A stretch of DNA of 64,000 nucleotides, taken from Rheinheimera texasensis DSM 17496 (GTDB lineage: Bacteria > Pseudomonadota > Gammaproteobacteria > Enterobacterales > Alteromonadaceae). Each line of letters starts with the position of its first letter. Position 1 is the stretch's first letter. This document shows, piece after piece, positions 50,779 through 60,155 of this stretch. The position numbers were made by a program, and so were the translations under genes. The notes beneath the pieces are model-generated. The model saw only the letters and a program-made list of their open reading frames with translations, was not told where the DNA came from and made no database searches. The DNA lies in the NCBI RefSeq assembly GCF_000711985.1, contig NZ_KL544005.1:509970-573969 (forward strand), given 5' to 3'.

Positions 50779-52632
50779 ATGCAAGTGCTGCCACCGGATC
50801 AACTCGCTCAAAAACTCGAATTTATTCAGCAATATGTATCAGCCGCGAACCCGGCTGATGGCTCGAAACTGGATGCCAACGCCAATGTGACACAGAAAAA
50901 CATCGCTACGCTGGAAGCCGAGCTGATGAAAGACTGTTTTATTCAGGTCAATCGCGCTTTGGTCAGCAGCAAAATTGCCAGTTTATTCGGTCAGCCGCTG
51001 GCAGATGAATATCACCGGCAGATTGAAGCTCATGAAATCTACGTTCATGACGAAACCAGCCTGAAACCCTATTGCGTCTCTGTCACCATGTATCCATTTT
51101 TATTGGATGGCTTGACCAAACTGGGTGGAGAATCACAGGCACCAAAACACCTGGAATCTTTCTGCGGTTGCTTTGTTAATTTTGTTTTTGCCGTATCGAG
51201 TCAGTTTGCCGGCGCAGTCGCAACCGTCGAATTCCTCACCTATTTTGACTATTTTGCCCGCAAAGATTACGGCGATGATTATTTGACAACACACCGTCAT
51301 CAAATTAAAAACCACTTACAGCATGTGGTCTACGCGCTAAATCAACCAGCGGCGGCACGTGGCTATCAGAGCGTGTTCTGGAACATCTCGGTCTACGACC
51401 AACATTATTTTTCCGCGATGTTTAGTGACTTTGTCTTTCCCGATTTCACTAAGCCGGATTGGCACAGTGTGCAGGCCCTGCAACTGTTTTTCTTACGCTG
51501 GTTTAACCTGGAAAGGATGAAAACAGTCCTGACGTTTCCAGTGGTGACGGTGGCGATGTTGACAGAGAATCAACAATGCAAAGACCGCGAGTTCGCCAGC
51601 CACATTGCAGATGAGATGGCGCAGGCCAACAGCTTTTTTGTTTATCTGTCTGAAAATGCTGATTCTTTAGCATCCTGCTGTCGTTTACGCAGTGAAATCA
51701 GCGATAAGACTTTTTCCTATTCATTAGGTGCAGGCGGTGTTGCCACCGGTTCTATCAATGTGATCACGCTGAATATGAACCGGCTGATCCAGGATGGTCG
51801 TGACCTCGCAACAGAAGTCAGCAAAATTCAGCGTTATCAGGTGGCCTATCGTGCCTTGATGGAAGAATACAAAAATGCCGGTCTGCTCACGGTGTACGAT
51901 GCCGGATTTATCAGCCTCGATAAACAGTTCCTGACTATTGGTATTAATGGCATGACTGAAGCTGCAGAATTTCTTGGTCTCACTCCGGGCAATAATGCAC
52001 CTTATCTGGATTTTGTCCGTGAGCAGTTGAAAGTAATTTATGACGCGAACCGGCAAGCGCGTGCGGACTATGGCTATATGTTTAATACCGAATTTGTACC
52101 GGCAGAAAATCTGGGGGTAAAAAACGCCAAATGGGACCGGGCCGACGGCTACATGGTGAAACGGGATTGCTATAACTCCTACTTCTATCTGGTTGAAGAC
52201 GAGGAAAGTAACTTGTTAGACAAGTTTGTCCTGCATGGTAATACCCTACTGGAGTATCTCGATGGTGGCTCAGCGCTGCATCTGAATCTCGAAGAAAAAC
52301 TGCATGCGAAGGGTAATTTAGCTCTGTTGGATTTAGCGGCAAAAACCGGCTGTAACTACTTTTGTGTCAACGTCCGCATCACCTTGTGCAACTGCTGTGA
52401 ACACATAGATAAGCGTACACTGACAGCTTGCTCGAAGTGCGGGAGCGACGATATTGATTACGGGACTCGTGTCATTGGTTACCTGAAACGAGTGTCGGCT
52501 TTTAGTAAAGCACGTCGGGCTGAGCATCATCGCAGGCATTATCACCTGCAATCCATATCAGTAAAACAAAAGCAGACAGCTGAAAGCAGGAATCGAGCAT
52601 TAGAACTTCAATCAGAAACTCCTACTCCCTAA
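50779..52632 (+). CDS. nrdD: Anaerobic (class III) ribonucleoside-triphosphate reductase
   Basis: 617 residues from the ATG at 50779 (AAGGA 8 bases before); shorter than E. coli NrdD (712), like the compact forms without an N-terminal ATP cone. It makes deoxyribonucleotides without oxygen. The C-terminal zinc site is CNCCEHIDKRTLTACSKC (two CxxC pairs), and the radical glycine lies in RVIGYLKRVSAF. The catalytic core segment YSLGAGGVATGSINVITLNM is present. Controlled by the FNR and NarL-like sites upstream of nrdG, with which it forms an operon. Confidence 0.95.
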   Translation: MQVLPPDQLAQKLEFIQQYVSAANPADGSKLDANANVTQKNIATLEAELMKDCFIQVNRALVSSKIASLFGQPLADEYHRQIEAHEIYVHDETSLKPYCVSVTMYPFLLDGLTKLGGESQAPKHLESFCGCFVNFVFAVSSQFAGAVATVEFLTYFDYFARKDYGDDYLTTHRHQIKNHLQHVVYALNQPAAARGYQSVFWNISVYDQHYFSAMFSDFVFPDFTKPDWHSVQALQLFFLRWFNLERMKTVLTFPVVTVAMLTENQQCKDREFASHIADEMAQANSFFVYLSENADSLASCCRLRSEISDKTFSYSLGAGGVATGSINVITLNMNRLIQDGRDLATEVSKIQRYQVAYRALMEEYKNAGLLTVYDAGFISLDKQFLTIGINGMTEAAEFLGLTPGNNAPYLDFVREQLKVIYDANRQARADYGYMFNTEFVPAENLGVKNAKWDRADGYMVKRDCYNSYFYLVEDEESNLLDKFVLHGNTLLEYLDGGSALHLNLEEKLHAKGNLALLDLAAKTGCNYFCVNVRITLCNCCEHIDKRTLTACSKCGSDDIDYGTRVIGYLKRVSAFSKARRAEHHRRHYHLQSISVKQKQTAESRNRALELQSETPTP

Positions 52633-52641
52633 TGAGTATTC

Positions 52642-52665
52642 AACTGCTCCTTTCGGGGAGCAGTT
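52642..52665 (+). terminator. Terminator after nrdD
   Basis: AACTGCTCC (42-50) with GGAGCAGTT (57-65) in 52642-52665, ten bases after the nrdD stop; the T-tract is short, so read-through to the next gene is possible. Confidence 0.6.
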
Positions 52666-52730
52666 TGCTCATGACTGTTTTGCTATGCTGCCGGCAATAT
52701 GATTGCAAACAAGATGACAAGGTTCACATC

Positions 52731-53177
52731 ATGAGCTGTGCCCACCATTCCCAGCCCAAGCCCGCCGCTGAGGCCAATATCGACAGCTACGCCAGCTTTA
52801 TCAGCATGGCCAATGCCCAATCGGAACCACAACGCTTGCTTTGGGTGCTGGCGCGGGCCGAATTGCCAAACGGCTATACCGAAACACAACACCAACACTT
52901 TCTGCAAGGCAACGGCGGTGCTTTGGAGCCGGTCCTTTGTGTCGACAAACTGCCGTCTGAGGTCGCGGATTTTGCCAGTTTAGTTGCGGAATCAGTGCAG
53001 ACCGGCGTCGACTGGGATATCGCCTTCGTCGCCAGTATGTCCGGCCGGGCCGGCATTGCGCCGAATAGCGACGAAGCAATTCAGCCCCTGAGACTGATGC
53101 TTAATAAAATCCAGTCCGGCATTATTGCCGAGTTTCTGACCTTTAATAAACAAGGGGAGCTGGTCAGTCTGAGCTGA
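52731..53177 (+). CDS. Small protein of a family often labelled 'ribonucleotide reductase subunit alpha'
   Basis: 148 residues from the ATG at 52731 with AAGG 9 bases before; an open frame to 52632 crosses the nrdD terminator. Segments such as EPQRLLWVLARAELP, GGALEPVLCVDKLPSEV, DWDIAFVASMSGRAGI and a C-terminal FNKQGELVSLS are, from memory, typical of a widespread proteobacterial family of about 130-150 residues. It has no reductase catalytic motifs, so that label is doubtful. Its place after nrdD supports some link to nucleotide reduction, but no function is established. Confidence 0.65.
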   Translation: MSCAHHSQPKPAAEANIDSYASFISMANAQSEPQRLLWVLARAELPNGYTETQHQHFLQGNGGALEPVLCVDKLPSEVADFASLVAESVQTGVDWDIAFVASMSGRAGIAPNSDEAIQPLRLMLNKIQSGIIAEFLTFNKQGELVSLS

Positions 53178-53538
53178 GCGTGCAGCTGCCGGCACACTAA
53201 CCAGATCCAGACTCAAGGCGAAACTGCTGGGTGCGAATCGCGCAAAGTACCGCCTTTAGCGCACAAGGTTAGTACCCTTTGAAAATGGCGACTTTGACCG
53301 AAAAGCAGAATTCTGAAAGTCCGTAGGGGTAGAGCCTGTCCCTGCCCGCAATCCACGGAGTTCGACTAATTCGGGTTGGCGCAATCATGTGACGACCTGA
53401 CTACCCCTACGGATTTTTAAACGTCCGTAATTGACATAAACCTGCTATCCCGGCACCAAAGCTGCTTGGTCGCCAGCTCAACTCAATGTAACAAACACAA
53501 AGCAGCAATACACAGCTTCAGAAAACGCCTGGCGCCAG
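53178..53538. other. Intergenic region with a widely spaced inverted repeat
   Basis: 361 bases without a gene. TCCGTAGGGGTAG (53320-53332) and CTACCCCTACGGA (53401-53413) are perfect inverted copies 68 bases apart. Each includes a perfect NarL-type heptamer (AGGGGTA, TACCCCT). A T-rich tail follows the right copy. It lies between converging genes, so a terminator or repeat role is as likely as regulation. Confidence 0.45.
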
Positions 53539-54150
53539 CTAATTTTGCGTCGGCGCCTGCTTCGTTTTTGCAATTTCCTGCAGCCATAACATGATTGCAG
53601 TAGGCAACAGGTTGTCTGGCTCGAGCGTGTCCAGAAAATTCTTCAATTGCAGACCCAGTTCAGTGTCGCCAATGATGGTCAGACGTCGTTGGAAAAACAA
53701 AGTATCGGGGTCCACCTGCTGGCTCAGCAATAACAACAGCTCGTTACTGTTTGCCCGAAATAACACCTCGCCTGTACATGGCTCGGCTGAAGAACCGGCC
53801 GCTGCCAGCCAGAACTGTCTTTGTGCATTAAGACCAAGGTCATAGTGCAATTGTAAATCCGGTACTTCAATACTCAGACGTTTGCCGCACAAAAAGTCGA
53901 GAGTGCCCTGTTGCGCAACTCTGCCAAATATCTGTCTCAGTGCCTGCTTTAATACGGTAGTTCGGATTGTTGCCGGAAGTCTTTGCTCTGTAGCTCTGAG
54001 CATAGCCAGGCCATATTGACGATGTTTCAACAGCCATCGCCCAACAACAGATTCCGGCGTCGGGATTTTCGGCAGCAAAAAATTGCCAACCTTAAACCCA
54101 AGGCATCGAACTACCTCTTTGGGTGTAAAACACCGATACCCGTTTTGCAT
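53539..54150 (-). CDS. ubiT: Anaerobic ubiquinone biosynthesis accessory factor, SCP2 domain
   Basis: 203 residues from the ATG at 54150, chosen because AGAGGTG lies 6 bases before; longer frames to 54261 overlap the ubiU start. An SCP2-type lipid-binding domain (about 75-180) ends in DPDTLFFQRRLTIIGDTELGLQLKNFLDTLE, which is almost the same as in E. coli UbiT (YhbT). UbiT is required for ubiquinone synthesis without oxygen and is thought to bind isoprenoid intermediates. Divergent from ubiUV, with which it works. Confidence 0.9.
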   Translation of the reverse strand: MQNGYRCFTPKEVVRCLGFKVGNFLLPKIPTPESVVGRWLLKHRQYGLAMLRATEQRLPATIRTTVLKQALRQIFGRVAQQGTLDFLCGKRLSIEVPDLQLHYDLGLNAQRQFWLAAAGSSAEPCTGEVLFRANSNELLLLLSQQVDPDTLFFQRRLTIIGDTELGLQLKNFLDTLEPDNLLPTAIMLWLQEIAKTKQAPTQN

Positions 54151-54238
54151 CCGCCACCTCTGCAGCCGCGTCTTTATAATGGCGCCATAGTGCCAAATTC
54201 GCTGGCAAGTGCCCATAACAACAAAGAGGTAAACCTGC

Positions 54239-55312
54239 ATGGATAGCTCACGAAGTCGCACATATACAGAGGCTCATGAATTACTAACCAAGGCAGTAAC
54301 GAAGTCAGCCGCCCCATTACTTGAGCTACTGTGTCCGGCGGGCTCTATGCCAGCGCTAAAAGCAGCAATCCATGAGGGCGCGGACGCGGTTTATGTTGGC
54401 ATCAATAATGATACCAATGCGCGGCATTTTGCCGGCTTAAACTTCACCCCAGAGCAACTAAAAGATGCCGTTCAATTTACTCATCAGGCCAAACGAAAGT
54501 TACACGTTGCTATCAATACCTTTGCTCATCCGGGCCAACTCATCCGATGGCAGCGTACGATAGACATCGCAGTAGCCGCCGGCGCTGACGTCCTGATCCT
54601 GGCTGATATTGCGCTGTTGGAGTACACACAAAACCGTTACCCAGATACAGAAGTACATCTGTCGGTGCAAGCCAGTGCGACAAATCTTGCCGCACTGGAG
54701 TTTTATCAACAGTTTGGCATCCGCCGCGCAGTGTTGCCCCGTGTTCTGACCTTGCAACAGGTTCGGGCCCTGGCACGTCAGACCACGCTGGAACTTGAAG
54801 TCTTTGCTTTTGGCAGCCTGTGTATTATGGCGGAGGGCCGTTGTTATTTGAGTTCATATCTGACCGGTGAGTCGCCCAATACCGCAGGGGCTTGTTCGCC
54901 AGCAGCGTTTGTAAGGTGGCAGGAGCAAGCAGGTCAATTAGAGTCCAGGTTAAACAATGTGTTGATTGACCGTTTCAACGTCGATGAAACTGCAGGCTAC
55001 CCGACCCTCTGCAAAGGCAGGTTTGATGTCGATAGCGAACGCTATCATGTGCTGGAAGAACCCACCAGTCTCAATACTTTAGAGCTACTGCCACTGCTGC
55101 ATCGTGAAGGTATAGCATCGCTGAAAATTGAAGGCCGGCAACGTAGCCCGGCTTATGTCCGGGCTCTTACGAAGGTCTGGCGGGCTGCGATTGATAACGT
55201 CAAAGCGGCACCAGACAAGTTTCAGACCCAAGAGAGCTGGCAAGCTGTGCTGACTGGGCTATCAGAAGGCAGTCAAACCACCTTGGGTGCTTATCACCGG
55301 CACTGGAAATAA
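54239..55312 (+). CDS. ubiU: Oxygen-independent ubiquinone hydroxylation protein UbiU (peptidase U32 family)
   Basis: 357 residues, slightly longer than E. coli UbiU (331) at the N-terminus; the shared part begins LELLCPAGSMPALKAAIHEGADAVYVG. AGAGG lies about 10 bases before the ATG, and TATAAT at 54172-54177 could be a -10 element. The four Fe-S ligand cysteines are visible as CIMAEGRC, GACSPA and TLCKGR. With UbiV it forms a 4Fe-4S complex that hydroxylates ubiquinone precursors using prephenate as oxygen source. This supplies ubiquinone during nitrate respiration. Confidence 0.95.
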   Translation: MDSSRSRTYTEAHELLTKAVTKSAAPLLELLCPAGSMPALKAAIHEGADAVYVGINNDTNARHFAGLNFTPEQLKDAVQFTHQAKRKLHVAINTFAHPGQLIRWQRTIDIAVAAGADVLILADIALLEYTQNRYPDTEVHLSVQASATNLAALEFYQQFGIRRAVLPRVLTLQQVRALARQTTLELEVFAFGSLCIMAEGRCYLSSYLTGESPNTAGACSPAAFVRWQEQAGQLESRLNNVLIDRFNVDETAGYPTLCKGRFDVDSERYHVLEEPTSLNTLELLPLLHREGIASLKIEGRQRSPAYVRALTKVWRAAIDNVKAAPDKFQTQESWQAVLTGLSEGSQTTLGAYHRHWK

Positions 55313-55349
55313 CCTCAAAAAACCGATTGTCTATTCATAGGAGCACATT

Positions 55350-56255
55350 GTGGTTGCATGTTTCGACCAAACTATGGTGCCAAAAGTCAGTGTCGGCCCC
55401 ATTTTGTACTATTGGCCAAAACTTCAGCTTGAACAGTTTTATCAGCAAATCGCGGATAGCTCAGCGACTGTCGTTTATCTTGGCGAAACGGTCTGTAGCA
55501 AAAGACGTGAATTCAGCTTTGCCGACTATCTGCGTACTGCGCAAATGCTGCAGGAGGCTGGCAAGCAAGTCGTCTTATCCGGCCTGACATTATTGGAAAG
55601 CCAAGCTGACCTGCGCGCTCTGCAGCAGTTGACCACCCAGGGCCAGTTTATGGTCGAAGCCAATGATTTGGGGACAGCCCATTATCTATCCAGCCAGCAG
55701 CTGCCTTTTGTCGGTGGCGCAGCTCTCAGTCTGTATAACGAGCAAAGTGTGCTGAAACTGTGGCAACTGGGCATGCGACGCTGGGTGGTGCCGGTAGAAT
55801 TATCCCGCGACTGGCTGCAGACCCTATTGTCCCAACCGGCACTGGATTCTATTCGTCAGCAGCTGGAAATTGAAGTTTTTGCTTATGGCCACCTGCCACT
55901 GGCCTGGTCCGGTCGCTGCTTTACCGCGCGCTCGGAAAACAGGCATAAAGATGATTGTCAGCTCTGTTGTATTAAATATCCAACCGGGCGGCTCAGTACC
56001 AGTCAGGAAGGACAACCATTGTTTGTGTTAAACGGTATTCAGACGCAGTCCGGGGCAAAATACAATTTGCAAAACGACCTGCATTCAATGCAGGGTCTAG
56101 TGAATTATGTCCGGCTGAGCCCTGACCCGGACGAATTTATGGCAAAACTAAGCCAGTTCAGTCATGGTGTTGCATCGCCCCTGCGGGCAAATGAAGTGAA
56201 TGGCTACTGGCATCGTCTTGCCGGGTTTAACCAACACGGACCCAGTATTGAATGA
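55350..56255 (+). CDS. ubiV: Oxygen-independent ubiquinone hydroxylation protein UbiV (peptidase U32 family)
   Basis: 301 residues from a GTG at 55350 with AGGAG 7 bases before; the homologous core begins at VSVGPILYYWPK. The Fe-S cysteines correspond to YLGETVCSKRR and to the group CFTARSENRHKDDCQLCCIKYP. Partner of UbiU; 37 bases separate the two genes. Confidence 0.94.
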   Translation: MVACFDQTMVPKVSVGPILYYWPKLQLEQFYQQIADSSATVVYLGETVCSKRREFSFADYLRTAQMLQEAGKQVVLSGLTLLESQADLRALQQLTTQGQFMVEANDLGTAHYLSSQQLPFVGGAALSLYNEQSVLKLWQLGMRRWVVPVELSRDWLQTLLSQPALDSIRQQLEIEVFAYGHLPLAWSGRCFTARSENRHKDDCQLCCIKYPTGRLSTSQEGQPLFVLNGIQTQSGAKYNLQNDLHSMQGLVNYVRLSPDPDEFMAKLSQFSHGVASPLRANEVNGYWHRLAGFNQHGPSIE

Positions 56256-56291
56256 GTCCTCAAGTTTTAACTGAATGAGCACCTCGAATTT

Positions 56292-56828
56292 ATGAAAAAC
56301 GGCAAGATACGGATTGGAATTCTAACGGTCAGTGACCGGGCCTCACAGGGGATTTACGACGACATCTCAGGTAAAGCAATTGAACAAACTCTCGCAGAAT
56401 ATTTAACTTGCTCTTGGGAAAAAGTTTACCGGCTTATCCCAGATGAACAGGCACTGATAGAACAGACACTGATTGAGCTGACGGATGAGGAGCAATGTTG
56501 CCTCGTGGTGACCACCGGCGGTACAGGCCCTGCCAAACGGGATGTCACGCCTGAAGCAACCGAGGCGGTCTGCGACCGGATGATGCCGGGTTTTGGTGAA
56601 CTGATGCGTGCCGAATCCTTGAAATTTGTTCCCACTGCGATTTTATCCCGCCAAACGGCTGGCTTGCGCGGTCAGCGGTTGATTGTGAATTTACCAGGGA
56701 AACCCAGTGCTATTCGTCAGTGTCTCGATGCAGTGTTTCCAGCAATCCCATATTGCATTGACTTGATGGAAGGGCCTTATCTGGAGTGTAACCCGGCAAT
56801 TATTAAAGTGTTCAGGCCAAAAGCCTGA
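56292..56828 (+). CDS. mog: Molybdopterin adenylyltransferase
   Basis: 178 residues, MoaB/Mog fold. It activates molybdopterin by adenylation before molybdenum insertion, so it serves the cofactor of NarG. Mog-specific features are SDRASQGIYDD, VTTGGTGPAKRDVTPEAT, PGFGELMRAESLKFVPTAILSRQ and LPGKPSAIRQCLDAVF. The sequence follows E. coli Mog (195 residues) closely, with a shorter loop near the end. Follows ubiV by 36 bases and converges on the second kinase gene. Confidence 0.9.
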   Translation: MKNGKIRIGILTVSDRASQGIYDDISGKAIEQTLAEYLTCSWEKVYRLIPDEQALIEQTLIELTDEEQCCLVVTTGGTGPAKRDVTPEATEAVCDRMMPGFGELMRAESLKFVPTAILSRQTAGLRGQRLIVNLPGKPSAIRQCLDAVFPAIPYCIDLMEGPYLECNPAIIKVFRPKA

Positions 56829-56851
56829 GCACTATTTGCTTGTCTGCTGGT

Positions 56852-58663
56852 TTAACTACGTAAGCTAAATAGCCAAAAAAGAAGGATAAAGGTGATAAAC
56901 CAAAATCCGCTCATTAATTGCCAGAACAACAACTTATTGTTCTTCTGCGCCTGAGTCACTTGCTGATGCAAAAATAATGGGTTGGGATGCTGTAAATCCT
57001 GCATCAGCTGACTGATATGCAAATATCGCTCGGATAAATCAAAGCTCACGCCTTTTTGCAAAGCGCGATCAAACCAAAGCGGGATCCTGCTGTTATGGTT
57101 ACGCGCGCTTTGATAACGCAGGCGCTGATAGTCAGCTAATGAACTGCAATCTTCAACTTTATCACCGTATGGCAGACTGCCAGTAAACAGCTCATATGCA
57201 ATAGTCGCCAGTGCATAGACATCGCCTTGTTCGCCGGAATTATGGCCATGCAGATAATGCGGATCTGAATAACAGGCAGTGCCAAGCGCCAGTTCCTGAG
57301 TTAATGGTGAATAGAGCTCGGCAAGACCGGGCACATAAGCGGAACCAAAATCGACAATCTTCAGCTGACCATCGCTTAAGCGCATAATATTGGCGGGTTT
57401 TAAGTCCTGATGAATGATTCCGAGCTGATGAAAAGCGCTAAGCGCCTCAGCAATTTGCCGCAACAGAGCGATAGCTATTGCAGGCCGCATTGGTTGTGGT
57501 TGAGTGGTCAGGTAACAATCGAGCGAATCACCGGGCAGATATTCCATCAGGTAATACAAAAAAGTACGGGGCCGTTGTTGCCGGAACACCCGAACCACGG
57601 CCGGGTGATCAATACGCAGACCGACCCACTCTTCACGGATAAAACGTTCAATATAAGCACTGTCGTCGGCAAAGTTTTGCGATGGTGTTTTCAGTACCAT
57701 CTCTGTGTTATCCGCCAAATCACGGACCAGATATAAGTGGCTACGGGCGCTGGCAAATAAAGGCCTGAGTACCTCATAACCATCAACCTTCATACCCGGT
57801 TCCAGTGCCGGCAAAAACGGCAGCCGTGTCAGGCGATCGTTGTAATCGTCTAATGATTCATCAGGGAGTTGCCAGACTTTAGCCAGCACCACACTGATAT
57901 TGTCGTCACTGTGTTGTGCTGCCTGCAATAAAGCATCAACTTGCTGCTGCAAGGACTGCGCAGCGAGCAGAATGCCGCTAATATCGGCGTCGGATACAAA
58001 ATCACTGAGACCGTCCGAACACAGCAAAAACAAATCGCCAACTTCCAGTGGCAGCGAGCCGTGTTGCCACTGTACCTGTTCATCCATGCCTAGTGCCCGC
58101 CCCAAAAACTGACGGTTTTCGGAGAGTTTGGTCGTGTGATCTGTGCTGATTTGCCTTAGTTTGCCTGCTCGTAGCAAATACAGCCTGCTGTCACCGATAT
58201 GAAACCAACGGGCCGTTGCTGATTTCAACACCAATCCGGTAAAAGTGCATAAGTGGCCGCGGTCATCTTGCTGATATTGATGTGAACGCTGATACAAAGT
58301 GCTGTTGATAGACGTCAGAACCGTTGCCGCACTGTGATCAGTGCTCCAGCTATCCGGCGTTTTGTAGTAGTCGGCAACAAAGCTTGTACAGGCGTATAGA
58401 CTTGCGCTGGCTCCTGCCTCTGCAGAGCTGACTCCGTCTGCCAGCGCCAACGCAAATCCTTTATAAATTTGGGCATGCGCTGTGAGTTCAGGCGACAGGC
58501 AAATCGCATCCTCATTCGGTACTTTACCACCGGCAATACTGCTGCCTGTGGTTTCAATCAACAATTGCTGGCTGCTGGCTACCGCGCTCTGTGGCCAATT
58601 GGTTTGAACAGTAGGTTCCCACTCTGCCATACCTTCATTTGCCATCAACGTCGCTTTTTCCAT
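56852..58663 (-). CDS. Fused PP2C phosphatase - Ser/Thr kinase with C-terminal membrane anchor (paralogue 2)
   Basis: 603 residues from the ATG at 58663, one base after the narK stop; a frame to 58702 overlaps narK. PP2C domain (about 35-262): LADGVSS (Asp76), HIGDSR (Asp158), CSDGLSD (Asp217), SDDNIS. Kinase domain (about 292-545): Lys325 (MVLKTP), HQDLKPAN (Asp420, Asn425), VDFGSAY (Asp438); the APE motif is replaced by SDPHY (about 466-470). A C-terminal membrane helix (about 577-600). Same architecture as the protein behind nirC. Translation is coupled to narK, so it probably controls or reports on that transporter. Confidence 0.87.
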   Translation of the reverse strand: MEKATLMANEGMAEWEPTVQTNWPQSAVASSQQLLIETTGSSIAGGKVPNEDAICLSPELTAHAQIYKGFALALADGVSSAEAGASASLYACTSFVADYYKTPDSWSTDHSAATVLTSINSTLYQRSHQYQQDDRGHLCTFTGLVLKSATARWFHIGDSRLYLLRAGKLRQISTDHTTKLSENRQFLGRALGMDEQVQWQHGSLPLEVGDLFLLCSDGLSDFVSDADISGILLAAQSLQQQVDALLQAAQHSDDNISVVLAKVWQLPDESLDDYNDRLTRLPFLPALEPGMKVDGYEVLRPLFASARSHLYLVRDLADNTEMVLKTPSQNFADDSAYIERFIREEWVGLRIDHPAVVRVFRQQRPRTFLYYLMEYLPGDSLDCYLTTQPQPMRPAIAIALLRQIAEALSAFHQLGIIHQDLKPANIMRLSDGQLKIVDFGSAYVPGLAELYSPLTQELALGTACYSDPHYLHGHNSGEQGDVYALATIAYELFTGSLPYGDKVEDCSSLADYQRLRYQSARNHNSRIPLWFDRALQKGVSFDLSERYLHISQLMQDLQHPNPLFLHQQVTQAQKNNKLLFWQLMSGFWFITFILLFWLFSLRS

Positions 58664-58664
58664 C

Positions 58665-60155
58665 TCAACTGACCTGAATATGATGCACGTTGCCGTCTTC
58701 ATCTACTTCGGTCAGATGGCCTTTTGGTTCTGCCAGGAACATCACAGAAACCAGACCAATCAAGGCGGTACCACCAATCATGTAGAAGAACGTTGCGTAA
58801 TCAACGTAACTGAAAATTGTCAGATAGACGACAGCACCTACGTTACCGTACGCACCTGCCATCCCGGCAATTTGTCCGGTCATCCGACGCTTAATCAGCG
58901 GGACTATTGCAAATACTGCGCCCTCACCACCTTGTACAAAGAAACTGCAAGTCATGCACAGGATCACTGCGGCAGCAATTGGCCAGCTGCTATTGATAGT
59001 CCCCATCAGCAAATAACCAACTGCTAAACCACCAATCAACAACACCATACTTTTGCGACGGCCGAATTTATCAGAGAACCAGCCACCAAGCGGCCTCGAA
59101 ACCAGATTCATAAAGGCATAACCTGAAGCCAGAAGACCTGCTGTTACGGGGGTCAGACTGCTAAATGTTTCGAGGAAGAACAATGGCAACATCGAAACAA
59201 CAGCGAGCTCAGAACCGAAAGTAGTGAAATATGCCACGTCCAAAATGGCGACTTGCTTGAATGGATACTTTTCGTGCTCAGGCACACCTTTGCGCAAGTG
59301 CTCTGCATTGATCCGCCATACCTGATGGGTCTGGATAACAAACAGCACCACTAGTCCAATCCAAATCGCTTCCATGTAAGCTGTGCTGAACAGGTTGACG
59401 CCGGCAGGAGACATTTTCCAGGCCAACATCGCCAAAGCCAGATACATCGGGATGTTCATTATAATGAGTAACCATAAATCACCCCAGCTGGTTACTTCCA
59501 TCGCGCCGGATTTTTTCGGTTTAAAATACACTGAGCCTTTTGGTGTATTGCGTGCAGCATAATAAAACACCAATGCGTAACCCATACTGAAGATACCAAC
59601 GCTTGCCAGTGCATAGCGCCAACCTTCTGCGCCACCAAACATCAAAGCAATAGTCGGCAAGGTCATTGCGGCAGCAGCCGAGCCAAAATTGCCCCAGCCG
59701 CCGTAGATGCCTTCTGCGGTGCCCACCTGATGAGACGGGAACCATTCGCTGACTAAGCGAATGCCAATTACAAAGCCTGCGCCGACAAACCCCAATAAAA
59801 AGCGAAACAGCGCCAGACTTTCAAAAGAATTAGCAAAAGCAAAGCCTAGGCAGAAAATCGACGATAAAAACAGCAGTACACTGTACATAATGCGCGGGCC
59901 GAATTTATCGACCAGAATGCCAACCACAATCCGCGCCGGAATTGTCAGCGCCACGTTGAGAATCAACAATGCTTTGATCTGTGCATCGGTCAGACTTAAT
60001 GCCTGCTTCAGATCTGCCAGAATTGGCGCGTGGTTAAACCACATGACAAAGGTCAGAAAGAACGCAAACCAGGTTAAGTGTAAAGTTTTAATCTTCGGGT
60101 CGGCAAAGTTCAGTAACTCAACTTTGCCAGCGCCCCCATGGGCGGTACTCGCCAT
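58665..60155 (-). CDS. narK: Nitrate/nitrite MFS transporter
   Basis: 496 residues from the ATG at 60155 with GGAGG 5 bases before. Twelve membrane helices of the major facilitator superfamily. Nitrate-signature glycine-rich segments are [15 protein letters not shown] and [14 protein letters not shown]; substrate-binding arginines lie in [17 protein letters not shown] and [10 protein letters not shown]. It exchanges or co-transports nitrate and nitrite at the inner membrane. Heads a two-gene unit with the second phosphatase-kinase. FNR-like and NarL-like sites precede it. Confidence 0.93.
   Translation of the reverse strand: MASTAHGGAGKVELLNFADPKIKTLHLTWFAFFLTFVMWFNHAPILADLKQALSLTDAQIKALLILNVALTIPARIVVGILVDKFGPRIMYSVLLFLSSIFCLGFAFANSFESLALFRFLLGFVGAGFVIGIRLVSEWFPSHQVGTAEGIYGGWGNFGSAAAAMTLPTIALMFGGAEGWRYALASVGIFSMGYALVFYYAARNTPKGSVYFKPKKSGAMEVTSWGDLWLLIIMNIPMYLALAMLAWKMSPAGVNLFSTAYMEAIWIGLVVLFVIQTHQVWRINAEHLRKGVPEHEKYPFKQVAILDVAYFTTFGSELAVVSMLPLFFLETFSSLTPVTAGLLASGYAFMNLVSRPLGGWFSDKFGRRKSMVLLIGGLAVGYLLMGTINSSWPIAAAVILCMTCSFFVQGGEGAVFAIVPLIKRRMTGQIAGMAGAYGNVGAVVYLTIFSYVDYATFFYMIGGTALIGLVSVMFLAEPKGHLTEVDEDGNVHHIQVS

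Noticed and set aside
54216-54231. A NarL-like heptamer pair (TAACAACAAAGAGGTA) before ubiU
   Set aside because: It includes the ubiU ribosome-binding site AGAGG, and the second half is poor; too close to the start codon to be a convincing operator.
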